Assembly (NCBI RefSeq): GCF_000296445.1
Contig: NZ_JH815198.1
Coordinates: 374,501-438,500, forward strand
Direction of reading: 5' to 3'
Source: Slackia piriformis YIT 12062
Lineage (GTDB): Bacteria; Actinomycetota; Coriobacteriia; Coriobacteriales; Eggerthellaceae
Length of the DNA stretch: 64,000 nt
The position numbers and the translations under genes were made by a program. Positions 9,561 through 18,785 of the stretch are shown piece after piece. Each line of letters opens with the position of its first letter. The first letter of the stretch is position 1. Under the pieces are notes generated by a model. That model ran no database searches. It was not told the origin of the DNA and was given only the letters and a program-made list of their open reading frames with translations.

Positions 9561-10505
9561 TTAGCGCGCGGGGCGGGAGGGCTTGAAGCCTTCGGAATAA
9601 GCGCTCGGTATGACGAGGGTCCCGTTGGATTCCTTGACTCCTTCGTTGAGAAGGTGCATGGAGCGCAGTTCGAAGGCCATGTCGTCTTCGCGGTAGATCT
9701 CGGTTGCTTCCAGAAGCATGGCCGCGACGTCTTTCTCCACTTCCGCCAAGATGATGCGGGCGTCTTTTTCGCGCTCGGCCTTGGCCGCAGCGGCCATGTC
9801 GCGTTGGAGTTCTTTGGGAATGACGATGTCGCGAATTTCGACGGAGATGATGGAGATGCCCCAGGGGCCCGCCTTCTCTTCTATCTTGTCGCGCAATTCC
9901 TGGTCAAGTTTGTCGCGGTGCACCGTGATGTCCGAGATGCTTTTGCGACCTATGGCGTCGCGCAACGCCGTCTGGGCCGCCATGGATACGGCGTCGTAGT
10001 AGTTCTCGACCTCCATGCAGGCTTTTTCAGGATCCCATACCATCCAGAAAACGGCGGCATCCACGTCCACGGGAACCAGGTCGCTCGTTAAGGTTTCTTC
10101 GGCGCCGAAGCCTGTCAGCATGGTTCTCATGTCGGCACGCAGAACGGCTCGCTCTACGAAGGGAATCGTGAAATACAGCCCGGGCCCCTCGACGCGCTTG
10201 AACGTTCCCAGGCGCAGCACGATGACGCGCTCCCACTGGGTTGCCACATGGACCGACGACGCGGCCAGCACGGCCATGAAGAACCCGAAGCACAGCGTCC
10301 AGATGTCCACCCCTCCGACGAAAAGGGCGGCAAGGGCCGTCGCCGTCACGAAAGAGACGGCGAAGACGAAGGCCGAGAACACGGTGCCCGTGTTGTCGTC
10401 GACGTGGCGCGTGCGCGGCGAATTGATGGACTCGATTTCCGAGTAACGGGAATTGGCCGCTCGAGAGCCCGGCGCGGATCCCTTCTTCTTGCTAGACGGT
10501 TCCAT
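9561..10505 (-). CDS. SPFH/Band 7 (stomatin-like) membrane protein
   Basis: A 314-residue membrane-anchored scaffold protein. Two hydrophobic segments near residues 40-85 form a membrane hairpin, followed by the Band 7 domain (ERVIVLRLGTFKRVEGPGLYFTIPFVERAVLRADMR split around residues 92-127) and a charged coiled-coil region (ELQRDMAAAAKAEREKDARIILAEVEKD). Such proteins organise membrane microdomains or regulate membrane proteases. The start overlaps the upstream GntR gene by 14 bp, so the two form an operon. The usual NfeD partner is absent. Confidence 0.85.
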   Translation of the reverse strand: MEPSSKKKGSAPGSRAANSRYSEIESINSPRTRHVDDNTGTVFSAFVFAVSFVTATALAALFVGGVDIWTLCFGFFMAVLAASSVHVATQWERVIVLRLGTFKRVEGPGLYFTIPFVERAVLRADMRTMLTGFGAEETLTSDLVPVDVDAAVFWMVWDPEKACMEVENYYDAVSMAAQTALRDAIGRKSISDITVHRDKLDQELRDKIEEKAGPWGISIISVEIRDIVIPKELQRDMAAAAKAEREKDARIILAEVEKDVAAMLLEATEIYREDDMAFELRSMHLLNEGVKESNGTLVIPSAYSEGFKPSRPAR

Positions 10506-10929
10506 AAGACTGCCTTTCTTCCTCCGCCTCGTATGCTTTGGATTCCATGTCGTCTATCATGCGCGCCACGTGGGCATGCACTTCCTTGTACGTCATGCCT
10601 TTGGAGCGGTATTGGCGTATACAGCTCTCCAGGAGCGCGTCGATGGCGCTTTCTTCCTCGTCTTGGATCGAGACGTTTTTCTGGACGAACATGCCGCGCC
10701 CGCGGATGGATGCGATCAGGCCGGAAAGCTCCAGGTCTCGGTAGGCTTTCGTCACGGTGTTGTAGTTGATCTTGGCATCGGCCGCAAGGCTTCTCACGCT
10801 GGGCAGCTGCTCGCCCGCCTGAAAGTGTCCGGTGCGGATCAGGTAGGCCATGCGGTTGCGCAGCTGCGCCCATATGGGCAGGTCCGACGTCTCGTCGACG
10901 CGAAAGAGGATAGTATCGGGGCTGGTCAC
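10492..10929 (-). CDS. GntR-family (YtrA subfamily) transcriptional regulator
   Basis: A 145-residue regulator with an N-terminal winged helix (LPIWAQLRNRMAYLIRTGHF, LPSVRSLAADAKINYNTVTKAY) and a short helical C-terminus of the YtrA kind, lacking a ligand-binding domain. It overlaps the SPFH gene by 14 bp and starts 21 bp after the NrfD-type gene, so the three genes may be one transcript. It is a second, distinct copy of the GntR/membrane-protein theme seen at 3.9-5.6 kb. Confidence 0.88.
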   Translation of the reverse strand: MTSPDTILFRVDETSDLPIWAQLRNRMAYLIRTGHFQAGEQLPSVRSLAADAKINYNTVTKAYRDLELSGLIASIRGRGMFVQKNVSIQDEEESAIDALLESCIRQYRSKGMTYKEVHAHVARMIDDMESKAYEAEEERQSYGTV

Positions 10930-10950
10930 TCGTTCACCTTTTCATGTGTA

Positions 10951-11820
10951 TCAACGTATTCCGCAAGCTACGACGACGGCGCGCAGGATGAAGCATCCCA
11001 AGAGGCAGGCAGCGTCCGCCGCCGGGATAGTCCTGCATTCGGCGCGCGTGAGGGAGTAGGCTTCGAGCGCCGCCGGGACGGCCATTCCGAAGCCGACGAC
11101 TCCCAGGGCGATCGTCGCCGTCATGTCCTGCTGCATAATCAGACTCTTCGCCGCCGTAGCGGACGGGTCGTCGAATACGTGCAGCATGAACAGCGTGAAA
11201 AATGCCCCCTCGCCGGCAAGGCAGGCAAGGTGGGCCTTTTGCAGAGGCTTGGCCGCCTTAAGCAGGCGTGCACGGCCCTGCGCCACCCAGTCAATCAGCA
11301 GCACCGTCGAGATGCCGGCGGAAAGCGACGAGAACACGAACAACGCCACAAGCGTCCACGTGCTCCATGCGGGCATGCCGCTTTCGAAAAGAAAGACGCC
11401 GGTGTATCCCATGGTAGCAAGCGCGCCGAGGCAGCAGAGCGCCTCGAGCGTCGTGAAAAGCCCCTTCGGCAGACGGGGTTTTCCAAGCAGGCTTGAGCTT
11501 GCCAGGACGGCGGTGACGCCCGCCTCGACCGAGAGCGTGAAGGCTCCGAAGGTGAGAACCGTGGGGTGGGGGCGCAAGAACACGAGCAGCGCCCGCTGCG
11601 GTGACCCCAGGTCCCAGAGCAAGCACGCCATGGCGAAGGCGAGCATGATGAACCCTGCCGCGTACACGTGCTTTCGCATGGTATCAAACGCTGCGGCGAA
11701 AAGCGGGTTTTGCAGCCTTTCCGATCGCCTTGCTGCAAGGCTCCAGATAGATGCGACGAAAAGCGCGCCTGCTGCCGCACCTCCAAGGAACAGATAGGTT
11801 ATAACAAGTGGTCCGTACAT
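10951..11820 (-). CDS. NrfD/PsrC-type polytopic membrane protein
   Basis: A 289-residue protein with about eight membrane segments, starting MYGPLVITYLFLGGAAAG, a typical NrfD/PsrC opening. I start at ATG 11820; the longer frame upstream lies in the intergenic region. Residues such as WDLGSP after helix 2 match the family loop. NrfD proteins carry quinol electrons to or from periplasmic Fe-S/molybdopterin subunits. It is divergent from dmsCABD and has no Fe-S partner of its own, so it may be a second anchor for that enzyme; this is inference. The downstream GntR and SPFH genes follow with little spacing. Confidence 0.75.
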   Translation of the reverse strand: MYGPLVITYLFLGGAAAGALFVASIWSLAARRSERLQNPLFAAAFDTMRKHVYAAGFIMLAFAMACLLWDLGSPQRALLVFLRPHPTVLTFGAFTLSVEAGVTAVLASSSLLGKPRLPKGLFTTLEALCCLGALATMGYTGVFLFESGMPAWSTWTLVALFVFSSLSAGISTVLLIDWVAQGRARLLKAAKPLQKAHLACLAGEGAFFTLFMLHVFDDPSATAAKSLIMQQDMTATIALGVVGFGMAVPAALEAYSLTRAECRTIPAADAACLLGCFILRAVVVACGIR

Positions 11821-11973
11821 GCATGCCTCAAGATAGGTTCCGATCGCGATTCGCCCTTCATTATTCCACAAATGCCGACTGCAGGCGCCGGCGCGTCTTC
11901 GCGGCGAGGAACGGGCGTGCGAACGAAGCGGCCCGTTCCGTAAATGCCGTTGCTTTTCTTTCGAGGCGACATA

Positions 11974-12002
11974 TTGACTGACATAGTGAATCACTTTACT
12001 AT
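11974..12002 (+). promoter_or_regulatory. Predicted promoter of the dmsCABD operon
   Basis: TTGACT (11974-11979), a 17-bp spacer and TACTAT (11997-12002) give a good housekeeping promoter. The spacer contains the short palindrome AGTGAATCACT, a possible regulator site, and TGACATA-like direct repeats flank the -35. No canonical FNR box is seen. The 5' leader would be about 150 nt long, ending at the dmsC start. Confidence 0.5.
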
Positions 12003-12158
12003 TTCACCAATGAACGATGCCGTGGGAGGACAGCTGTGAACGGCGGTGTCGTGCTAAGGGCGCGAATTCGATCGGTTCGCGTGAAGGGGAAACGTCGAAC
12101 GGCGGCTTGCGACGTTCAAACGCCGGTTCGACATGAGACTCGATAACGAGGTGTTGCA

Positions 12159-12941
12159 ATGATTTCTGAGTTTCCGTTGTTCTGCTTCACCACATTGGCG
12201 GGCTTGGCTGCCGGCGCCTATGCGGTGAACGCCTTCTTCCCGGCAGGGAAGGATTCGAAGCGCGCCTGGCTGTTCCCGCTGGCGTGCATGGTGCTTCTGG
12301 GCGTCGGCCTGATCGGCCTGCCGTTGCACCTAGGCCGTCCCGAGCGCATGTTCATTGCGCTGACCCACCCGTCCGCCATGATTGCTCAGGAGGCGTATTG
12401 GTCCATGGCGTTCGGCATCGTGCTTTTGGCCGACACCATCCTTCTCAAGGTGAAGGGCTCCACCCCGCGCGCGCTTCGCATCGCGGGCGCGATTTTCGGC
12501 GTCGTCCTCACGGCGGTCATGGGAAATGCCTATTTCGTTTCCCTGGCCATTCCCGCCTGGTCTTCGTTTGCGACGTTCCCGTTCTTCATCCTGGGCGATA
12601 TCGCCATGGGCGTCACGATGGTTGCCCTGTTTGACTACCTGGTCGCCAAAGATTGCGAGGACCGTCTTGGAAAGTCCTCCAACTTCTTGCTGGCCGAGGC
12701 CGTATCTGCTCTTGTCGCGGCTCTGGCGATCGCCGTCGAGGGCTTCCAGTTCTCCGGCGCCGGCCTGAGCGTCGTTCCGTTCGTCGTTGCCGCCGTGGTC
12801 GCTCTTGCAGCGGCCGGTATTGCCTTCGCGGCTCGCATGGGCAAGGTGTCCGACCAGATTTCCGCATGGGGCTGCTTCGCGGCTCTGTTTGTGGCCGTCG
12901 CTATCGCACGCTACGCATTCTATGCGGCATGCGTACTCTAG
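12159..12941 (+). CDS. dmsC: DmsC-type membrane anchor subunit
   Basis: A 260-residue membrane anchor with about eight hydrophobic segments. LHLGRPERMFIAL after helix 2 and EAYWSMAFGIVLL are typical of the DmsC family, which oxidises quinol at the membrane and feeds electrons to the Fe-S subunit. It is the first gene of the operon, 12 bp ahead of the catalytic subunit, giving the order C-A-B-D rather than the E. coli A-B-C. Shine-Dalgarno strength is modest (GAGG). The true physiological acceptor (DMSO, TMAO, another S- or N-oxide) cannot be read from the anchor. Confidence 0.82.
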   Translation: MISEFPLFCFTTLAGLAAGAYAVNAFFPAGKDSKRAWLFPLACMVLLGVGLIGLPLHLGRPERMFIALTHPSAMIAQEAYWSMAFGIVLLADTILLKVKGSTPRALRIAGAIFGVVLTAVMGNAYFVSLAIPAWSSFATFPFFILGDIAMGVTMVALFDYLVAKDCEDRLGKSSNFLLAEAVSALVAALAIAVEGFQFSGAGLSVVPFVVAAVVALAAAGIAFAARMGKVSDQISAWGCFAALFVAVAIARYAFYAACVL

Positions 12942-12953
12942 GAGGGGAAAAGA

Positions 12954-15449
12954 ATGACTGATAACGCAATCTCCAACGCCGCCGGTCAGCGCGGTTTCTC
13001 TCGCCGCTCCTTCATCAAGGGCGCGGCGGTTCTCGGTGCCGCCGGCGCTTTGACCGGATGCTCTGCCGGAAACGAAGGCCTCGAGCCCGCCGTCGACGCG
13101 TCCAAGGCCGGCCAGGAGCAGATTTTCTCCGGCGCGTGCCGCTCCCAGTGCGTCCAGGGCTGCTACCTGAACGTTCATGTGCGCGACGGTCAGATCGTGC
13201 GCACCACCGCAGGCGACATCGCCGAGGAGCGCCGCTACAACCGCATCTGCCCTAAGGGTCTTTCCCATCCCGCCCGCGTGTACAGCGCCGAGCGTCTGAA
13301 GTACCCCATGCGTCGCGTGGGCGAGCGCGGCGAGGGCAAGTTCGAGCGCATTACCTGGGACGAGGCAATCAAGGAGATCACCGACAAATGGAAGGGCTAC
13401 CGCGAAGAGTTCGGCCCGGAATCCATCGCGTTCTTCCTGGGCTCCGGTAACACCGGCCTGCTTGGCGGCGGTACCGCCGACGGCTCCGTGTTCCAGCATC
13501 TTCAGACCGTCATGGGGGCTTGCAGCGTTCTGCCCGACCGCGACATCGCGTTCCAGGACCGTATGATGAAGATGTTCGGTCCCGGCTCCGCCATGAGCGA
13601 CCCCAGCCAGTGGGCGAAGGCCAACCACGTTGTCATATGGGGCACCAACCCCACCGTTTCCTGCAAGCAGATGATCCGCTTCTATCTGGATGCGAAGGAA
13701 GCCGGCGCGAAGTTGACCTGTATCGACATCCAGTACAACACGAACGCGTCCAAGTCCGACTGGTTCCTCCCCGTGCATCCCGGCACCGACGGCGCCATGG
13801 CGCTCGGCATTCTGCGCGAAGTCTTCGACAACGGCTGGCAGGATACCGAGTTCGTCCGCGCCCACACCGACGCCCCCTTGCTGGTCAAGGAGGACAACAC
13901 TTTCCTGCGTCGCAGCGATCTTGGCATCGCTCCCGAAGAAGGCCCGGTCAACCCGCGCACCGGCAAGCCGACCGTCATCGATCCTGAGATCGTGTGGGAC
14001 GAAGAGACCCAGTCTGCCGTGCCCGCCCCGCAGGCGGCCAAGCCTGCGCTCGAGGGCGTGCCTGAAGAGGTGGAGGGCTTCAAGGTCCGCACTGTCTACA
14101 GCATGCTGGTCGACCGCATCAACGAATGGACCGTCGAGAAGGCGTCCGAAATCAGCGGCGTCTCCGTCGAGGACATCAAGACCCTCGCTCGCATGTACGG
14201 TCAGGAGGGTCCCGTCACCACGTGCATGAACCAGGGTCTGAACCACTACTTCAACGGCATCTACACCTACGAGTGCATCTTCGCCCTCATGCTTTTGACC
14301 GGTAACTTCGGCAAAGAGGGTGCAGGCCTCGGCTCCGGCGGCGGCCAGTTCGGCGTCAGCAACGCGGCGGGCTGCGTCAACCAGCCTAGCAACAAGGGCG
14401 AAAAGCCCATGGGGCCCGGCCGCAATCTCAACTGGACCGCTATGTACGACATCGTGCATAACCAGGAGCTCGTCGGCAAGCCCTTCCCGCTGAAGTCCCT
14501 GTACTGCTCCTGCACCAACATCGTGTCGAACCAGACCGAGCAGAACGAGACGAAGAAGATGCTCAGCGAGGTCGATTTCCTGGTGGTCCAGGAGATGACC
14601 ATGAACGACACGGCCCTGTATGCGGACATCCTGCTGCCCGCGTGCCATTGGTTCGAGACCGAAGACCTCCGCGTCCGCGCGTACAACATGCCCTACCTCG
14701 TCTACAACGAGAAGGCGGCCGAGCCCCTCTACGAGAGCAAGCCCGACTTCGAGATTTACAAGGCTCTGGGCACCGCGATGGGCTATGGCGACTTCTTCGA
14801 TTTCGACGCGAAGGACTACATCAACCTGTGGCTCGACAGCCCCGTCGCCAAGAAGGAGGGCATCACCTACGATACCCTGCGTGAGACCAAGGTCGCCCGC
14901 AACCATCAGCTTCCCGTGATTGCATGCGAGGGCGGCAAGTTCCCGTTCCCCAACGGACGCGCCCGTTTCTGGCAGGAGAAGATCGTTCCCGACTACGATC
15001 TCGGCCAGGAGATCGACGAGAGCAAAGAGCATCTCATGCTGTACTGGGAGCCTGCGCGCGAGGCGAATCTCGACGCCCCGATCCGCGAGAAGTATCCCTT
15101 CACGGTTCTCGCGGAGCACATGCGCACGCGCAACCACACCCAGTGGTGGGATGTCGACTACATGAAGGAGTTCGAGAAGCAGCCGATAGCCCGCTTCAAC
15201 CCGGATGACGCGGCTAAGCTGGGCATCGTCGAAGGCGACACGGTTCGCCTGTACAACGACCGCGGCACGATGACGGTCGTCGCCGTCATCAGCGCGGGTC
15301 AGCAGCCCACTACCATCGCATGTCCGCGCAGCTTCTTGACGCGCGAGCATATCGATGGCGACTTCGCGACCATCTCCTTCAACGATTACAACCAGGTCAG
15401 CAGGAACCAGTGCTACTTCGACCAGGCCGTCGCCGTCGAAAAGCTGTAA
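12954..15449 (+). CDS. dmsA: Tat-exported molybdopterin oxidoreductase, DMSO reductase family (DmsA-like)
   Basis: The 831-residue catalytic subunit. The N-terminus has a Tat motif (SRRSFIKG) followed by a hydrophobic stretch and a possible lipobox ending LTGC, so it acts outside the cytoplasmic membrane. Cysteines C62-x3-C66-x3-C70 plus a later cysteine in NRICPKG form the [4Fe-4S] site. Molybdopterin-binding segments follow (WGTNPTVS, MNDTALYADILLPA) and the C-terminal dinucleotide-binding domain includes RNHTQWWDVDY. AGGAGGGG precedes ATG 12954. It is flanked by its anchor and Fe-S subunit. Family membership is certain; DMSO as substrate is not, since Eggerthellaceae carry many paralogues with different acceptors. 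Confidence 0.88.
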   Translation: MTDNAISNAAGQRGFSRRSFIKGAAVLGAAGALTGCSAGNEGLEPAVDASKAGQEQIFSGACRSQCVQGCYLNVHVRDGQIVRTTAGDIAEERRYNRICPKGLSHPARVYSAERLKYPMRRVGERGEGKFERITWDEAIKEITDKWKGYREEFGPESIAFFLGSGNTGLLGGGTADGSVFQHLQTVMGACSVLPDRDIAFQDRMMKMFGPGSAMSDPSQWAKANHVVIWGTNPTVSCKQMIRFYLDAKEAGAKLTCIDIQYNTNASKSDWFLPVHPGTDGAMALGILREVFDNGWQDTEFVRAHTDAPLLVKEDNTFLRRSDLGIAPEEGPVNPRTGKPTVIDPEIVWDEETQSAVPAPQAAKPALEGVPEEVEGFKVRTVYSMLVDRINEWTVEKASEISGVSVEDIKTLARMYGQEGPVTTCMNQGLNHYFNGIYTYECIFALMLLTGNFGKEGAGLGSGGGQFGVSNAAGCVNQPSNKGEKPMGPGRNLNWTAMYDIVHNQELVGKPFPLKSLYCSCTNIVSNQTEQNETKKMLSEVDFLVVQEMTMNDTALYADILLPACHWFETEDLRVRAYNMPYLVYNEKAAEPLYESKPDFEIYKALGTAMGYGDFFDFDAKDYINLWLDSPVAKKEGITYDTLRETKVARNHQLPVIACEGGKFPFPNGRARFWQEKIVPDYDLGQEIDESKEHLMLYWEPAREANLDAPIREKYPFTVLAEHMRTRNHTQWWDVDYMKEFEKQPIARFNPDDAAKLGIVEGDTVRLYNDRGTMTVVAVISAGQQPTTIACPRSFLTREHIDGDFATISFNDYNQVSRNQCYFDQAVAVEKL

Positions 15450-15465
15450 GGAATAGGTGATACAC

Positions 15466-16128
15466 ATGACTCGATATGGAATGGCTATCGACCTGAACCG
15501 CTGCGTCGGCTGCCAGGCGTGCGCGACCGCGTGCAAGATCGCTAACAACCTGCCGAAGGCGATTACCTACAACACGGTGTACACCAAGACCGACACCGAT
15601 CCCGACACCTTCGGCACCGCCGTCGTCCACGGAGCCATCGCCAATGACAGCGCGGGCGGCGAATGGCCCAACTGCACGCTGAGCTTCCTGCCGGTCCAGT
15701 GCCAGCACTGCGACAATCCGTCCTGTCTGGCCGTATGCCCGACGGGTGCGACGAAGAAGCGCGAAGACGGCATCGTGTGGGTCGACAACTCCCTGTGCAT
15801 CGGCTGTCGCGCCTGCATCATGGCTTGTCCGTACGACAACGTCCGTTCCTTCGTCGAAGGAGAGCCCGAGTACTACCTCGATGTCGTCGTCGGCGAGGCC
15901 GACGCTCCCACTCACGAGGCCGGCACCGTGGAGAAGTGTACGTTCTGCCACAATCTGATCGACCGCGGCGAGGTTCCCGCATGCATGCAGCTGTGTCTGG
16001 CGGGCGCCCGCTTCTGGGGCGATCTCGACGACCCCGAGTCCGACGTCAGCAAGGCCATCGAAGGCCGCACGTATCGCAAGCTGCGTGAGGGCGAGGGTAC
16101 GGCCCCGAACGTCTTCTACCTGGAGTAA
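15466..16128 (+). CDS. dmsB: Four-cluster ferredoxin-type electron transfer subunit (DmsB-like)
   Basis: A 220-residue Fe-S protein moving electrons from the membrane anchor to the catalytic subunit. Four cysteine groups are visible: CVGCQACATACK, CQHCDNPSCLAVCP, CIGCRACIMACP and CTFCHN...CMQLC, enough for four [4Fe-4S] clusters. It has no signal peptide and would be co-exported with the Tat-bearing catalytic subunit, as known for DmsAB. I choose ATG 15466 behind AAGGAATAGGTG; a GTG three codons earlier is possible. A strong terminator follows before the chaperone gene. Confidence 0.9.
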   Translation: MTRYGMAIDLNRCVGCQACATACKIANNLPKAITYNTVYTKTDTDPDTFGTAVVHGAIANDSAGGEWPNCTLSFLPVQCQHCDNPSCLAVCPTGATKKREDGIVWVDNSLCIGCRACIMACPYDNVRSFVEGEPEYYLDVVVGEADAPTHEAGTVEKCTFCHNLIDRGEVPACMQLCLAGARFWGDLDDPESDVSKAIEGRTYRKLREGEGTAPNVFYLE

Positions 16129-16151
16129 TCACGACGTTTATCCTCTGATGT

Positions 16152-16182
16152 CGCAGGGCCCGTTCGCGGGCCCTGCGGTTTT
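16152..16182 (+). terminator. Rho-independent terminator after dmsB
   Basis: CGCAGGGCCCG (16152-16162), loop TTCG, CGGGCCCTGCG (16167-16177), then GTTTTC. A perfect 11-bp GC stem with a short T-run. It separates the structural genes from the chaperone gene, implying lower or independent expression of the latter. Confidence 0.8.
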
Positions 16183-16207
16183 CGCGGACGCGTAAGGAGA
16201 TATTGAT

Positions 16208-17005
16208 ATGGGAGATAGCATCGATCGCGAACTGCATCGCGCCGTAGGCCTGGCCGATTTGGCGTCGCTGTGCTCGGCGGCATTTCAGTTCCCGACGCCC
16301 GAACTGGCCGCTGCGCTTAAGGACGGTTCTTTTCTTTCGGACTGGCGCGCGTGCATTCTAGACGTATGCGGGCGCGTGTCCGAGGCCGACGAGGCTTTGC
16401 TCGCCTTTTGCGACGAGGCGTTTCATGCCGAAGGCACCGATTGCGCTACGATGCGCCGCGAATACAGCCGCCTGTATCTCGCGCCCGGCTCGAAGGTGCC
16501 GGTGTGGCCGTACGAGAGCTGTTTTCGCCATCGCGCCGCAGGGGCGAGCGGCGTGCCCAGCCTTTTTCGCAGCCAGATTGCGCTCGCGGTCGAACGCTCC
16601 ATGCACGAGGCGGGGGTCGCTCCCGTGAAAGAGCACCAGGAGCCGGGCGACAGCGTGTTTCGCGAACTGGATTTTCTGGCATACCTGCATGCCGCCGAGG
16701 GCGAGGCGCTGCGCGTAGGGGACGAAGACGCCCGCAGCGCGCATCTCGGACGCCTTGTCCGCTTTGCGACCGATCATGCGCTTCCCTGGATACCTGATTT
16801 CATGGCTGCTACGGAAGAGTTGGCGGATTTCGCCGTGTATCGCGCATTCGCCCGCCTGGGCGTTCGCTACCTTGCGGAGCTTCGCGCGCTTTCATGCAAT
16901 GCCGGCGCTTCGGTTTCCTGCACAGCGTCCGGCAATGGCTCCTCTTGCGCCGCTTCGGCTTCCGCCAGGCGTTCCTGCGTCGACTGCGGGGAGGCGGACG
17001 AATGA
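16208..17005 (+). CDS. TorD/DmsD-family redox enzyme maturation chaperone
   Basis: A 265-residue cytoplasmic, mostly helical protein that binds the Tat signal peptide of a molybdoenzyme and holds it until cofactor insertion. The family signature region YSRLYLAPGSKVPVWPYESCF (around residues 86-106) and EHQEPGDSVFRELDFLAYL are clear. GTAAGGAGATATT precedes the ATG. The last 30 residues are cysteine/serine-rich (CNAGASVSC, CAASASARRSCVDCGE), an unusual tail that might bind metal. The stop overlaps the next start (ATGA). Partner is presumably the upstream DmsA-like subunit. Confidence 0.85.
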   Translation: MGDSIDRELHRAVGLADLASLCSAAFQFPTPELAAALKDGSFLSDWRACILDVCGRVSEADEALLAFCDEAFHAEGTDCATMRREYSRLYLAPGSKVPVWPYESCFRHRAAGASGVPSLFRSQIALAVERSMHEAGVAPVKEHQEPGDSVFRELDFLAYLHAAEGEALRVGDEDARSAHLGRLVRFATDHALPWIPDFMAATEELADFAVYRAFARLGVRYLAELRALSCNAGASVSCTASGNGSSCAASASARRSCVDCGEADE

Positions 17006-17697
17006 TGCCGGCTATTTTCGCGTGCTCTCTGGCATGCACGGTGCTCTTCGCGGTGTTCGCCGGCCCTGCCATCAGAAAGAATCCTTGGGTATGCTACGTG
17101 CCGGCGGTCGTCCTGATGGCGATGTATTGGGCCGGTGCTGCGGGCATGCTGCCTCAGGGGCTGCGTGAAATAGCCTTCTTGCTCATGCAGAAGGGCACGC
17201 TTGCCATGGCGCTGTTCACGGTGGTCATGTTCGTTGGCGTGTTTCCGCGCGGTTCGAAGGCCCGTTTGCGCCTGGGCGCGGCGCGGGCCGAGCTTTCCAT
17301 CGCCGCATGTCTTATGATCTGCGGGCATATGGTCGCATACGCCGCTTCATATGTGCCGCGGGCTTTCACCGTCGGCTTCTCCAATCCGTTTGTCGTCGCC
17401 GGCTTGCTGCTGGCCGTTGTGCTTGCGGTGCTGACGGCGGTGCTGGGAGTCACGTCCCTCTCTCGCGTGAAGGCGCGCATGGCGGCGGCTGCGTGGACCA
17501 GGGTGCAAAAGCTCGCCTATGTGTTTTACGGCGCCTCGTACGCGCATGTGCTCGCGATGCTTTTGCCGAGTGCGCTCGGCGGGGGCATCGCCGCCTTGCA
17601 AGGCGTTGTCGTGTATACGACGGTGTTTGCGGCGTATGCCGCGTTGCGTATCGCGCGCGCCGTGGCCGACCGCGCTCAGCGTAGCGGTCGGGCCTGA
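17002..17697 (+). CDS. Ferric-reductase-like/cytochrome b-type membrane protein
   Basis: A 231-residue protein with six hydrophobic segments. ATG 17002 overlaps the chaperone stop by 4 bp. Histidines in helices (CGHMVAYAASYVP around residue 98 and YGASYAHVLAML around residue 180) are placed as haem ligands in the ferric reductase/MsrQ transmembrane family. It has no NAD(P)H or FAD domain, so it is probably a haem-b electron carrier. Coupling to the molybdoenzyme chaperone suggests a role in electron supply or repair of the same system; that link is inferred from position only. Confidence 0.6.
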   Translation: MMPAIFACSLACTVLFAVFAGPAIRKNPWVCYVPAVVLMAMYWAGAAGMLPQGLREIAFLLMQKGTLAMALFTVVMFVGVFPRGSKARLRLGAARAELSIAACLMICGHMVAYAASYVPRAFTVGFSNPFVVAGLLLAVVLAVLTAVLGVTSLSRVKARMAAAAWTRVQKLAYVFYGASYAHVLAMLLPSALGGGIAALQGVVVYTTVFAAYAALRIARAVADRAQRSGRA

Positions 17698-18720
17698 AGC
17701 GCGTCCCCGTCCACCTCTAAGCTTTCAAGCGGGAAGGCGCGGCTTACCTTCACGGCGGAAGCGGCACGATGGTGTCCGTTGGCGATTGTCCGCTGCAGCA
17801 ACGACTTGGGCTGCCCTGGCTGTGCGAGCGAGACGATTTGCGTGTCGGCAAGCGCATATTTAATTTCGTCGGTTTTCGGCATATTCTTTGCAGAGGATTT
17901 CGCCGAGTTGCGCTGGGCGTTCTTGGCGTGGATCGAACGCACGAAAGCGTGGTTGTTCGCTTCGTCGGAATCGTGGCTCAAGGCACACAGAGCACCGTAG
18001 GAGAAGTTGGAAAGGGCGGGAACGTCGGGGATGAGGTCGCCCGAGTTCTCATCGGCGACCAGGCTCACGAGGCCTCCGCCGTCTTTCAGCATGGATTTCA
18101 GCATGTTGTAGGCGAGCGCGGTCGTGAAGCGGGGATTCGTCTTCATGGTAAGTGGGGAGACATCAACCGGCACGATTTCCAAAAGGGCGGTCAAGTCGTC
18201 TTGGGTCGTGTCGCCTGTCGCATGCAGCACTTCCATGAGCAGGCCTTCCGCGCTCCTCTCGTCTCCAGTCGTCTTTGTCATGGTGCCTTTGGCCCATACT
18301 TTGCATGTCTCGTTGCCCATCAGATGGGTCGGTGTGCGTAGCCGGCAAAGCCCAGCACCGTGCGGCTCTGCCCGTCGACGGCATAATTGAGCGCGGAATC
18401 CACCAGCGCGTCTACCGCAGGCATGGCCGAGGCGGGGTTGGCAAGCTGGCCTGGACGGCTGCGCCGCTGGAGAAGTCGAGGCCGTTTGAATCGTCGACGT
18501 CGTGGTTGCCGTTGATGACGAAGAATTTCGTATCGGCGCCTGCGGCCTTGAGCTGCCCGCGCGCCGCGACGATTTTCGCATGCGTCTCTTCGTGGCGGTT
18601 TTTCCTCGCTTACCCATGCTCTGCTCATATTGCCCGCGAGATACGCCGCGCCAACTTCGGCGATGGCTATTTTCACGAAGCCCCTCCTGCTTGTGGAATT
18701 GGCCGTACGGGCGATCCGGC
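17693..18720 (-). pseudogene. Decayed metallophosphoesterase fused to a bile salt hydrolase remnant
   Basis: No continuous product is possible. On the minus strand, positions 18496-18513 encode NGNHDV inside a segment reading ...KFFVINGNHDVDDSNGLDF, the metal-binding core of a calcineurin-like phosphoesterase, but it is frameshifted against flanking coding stretches. Downstream frames (e.g. DALVDSALNYAVDGQS and a stretch through ~17900) read as protein-like. The 3' end (~17885-17693) encodes ALADTQIVSL.QPGQP and then RAFPLESLEVDG, which match residues ~121-137 and the C-terminus of the intact bile salt hydrolase at 23072-24049, with the part between deleted. A 31-bp stretch (17825-17855) is identical to 23656-23686. 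Confidence 0.7.
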
Positions 18721-18785
18721 CCATTGTCTCTCCTTCGGTCTGTCGGCGTATTGCGTCGAACGGAACTATATCGGCTACAAATCAT

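Noticed and set aside
12330-15548. 1072-codon open frame antisense to dmsC, dmsA and dmsB
   Set aside because: Composition is that of a mirror frame of a high-GC gene; no family motif, and the plus-strand genes are certain.
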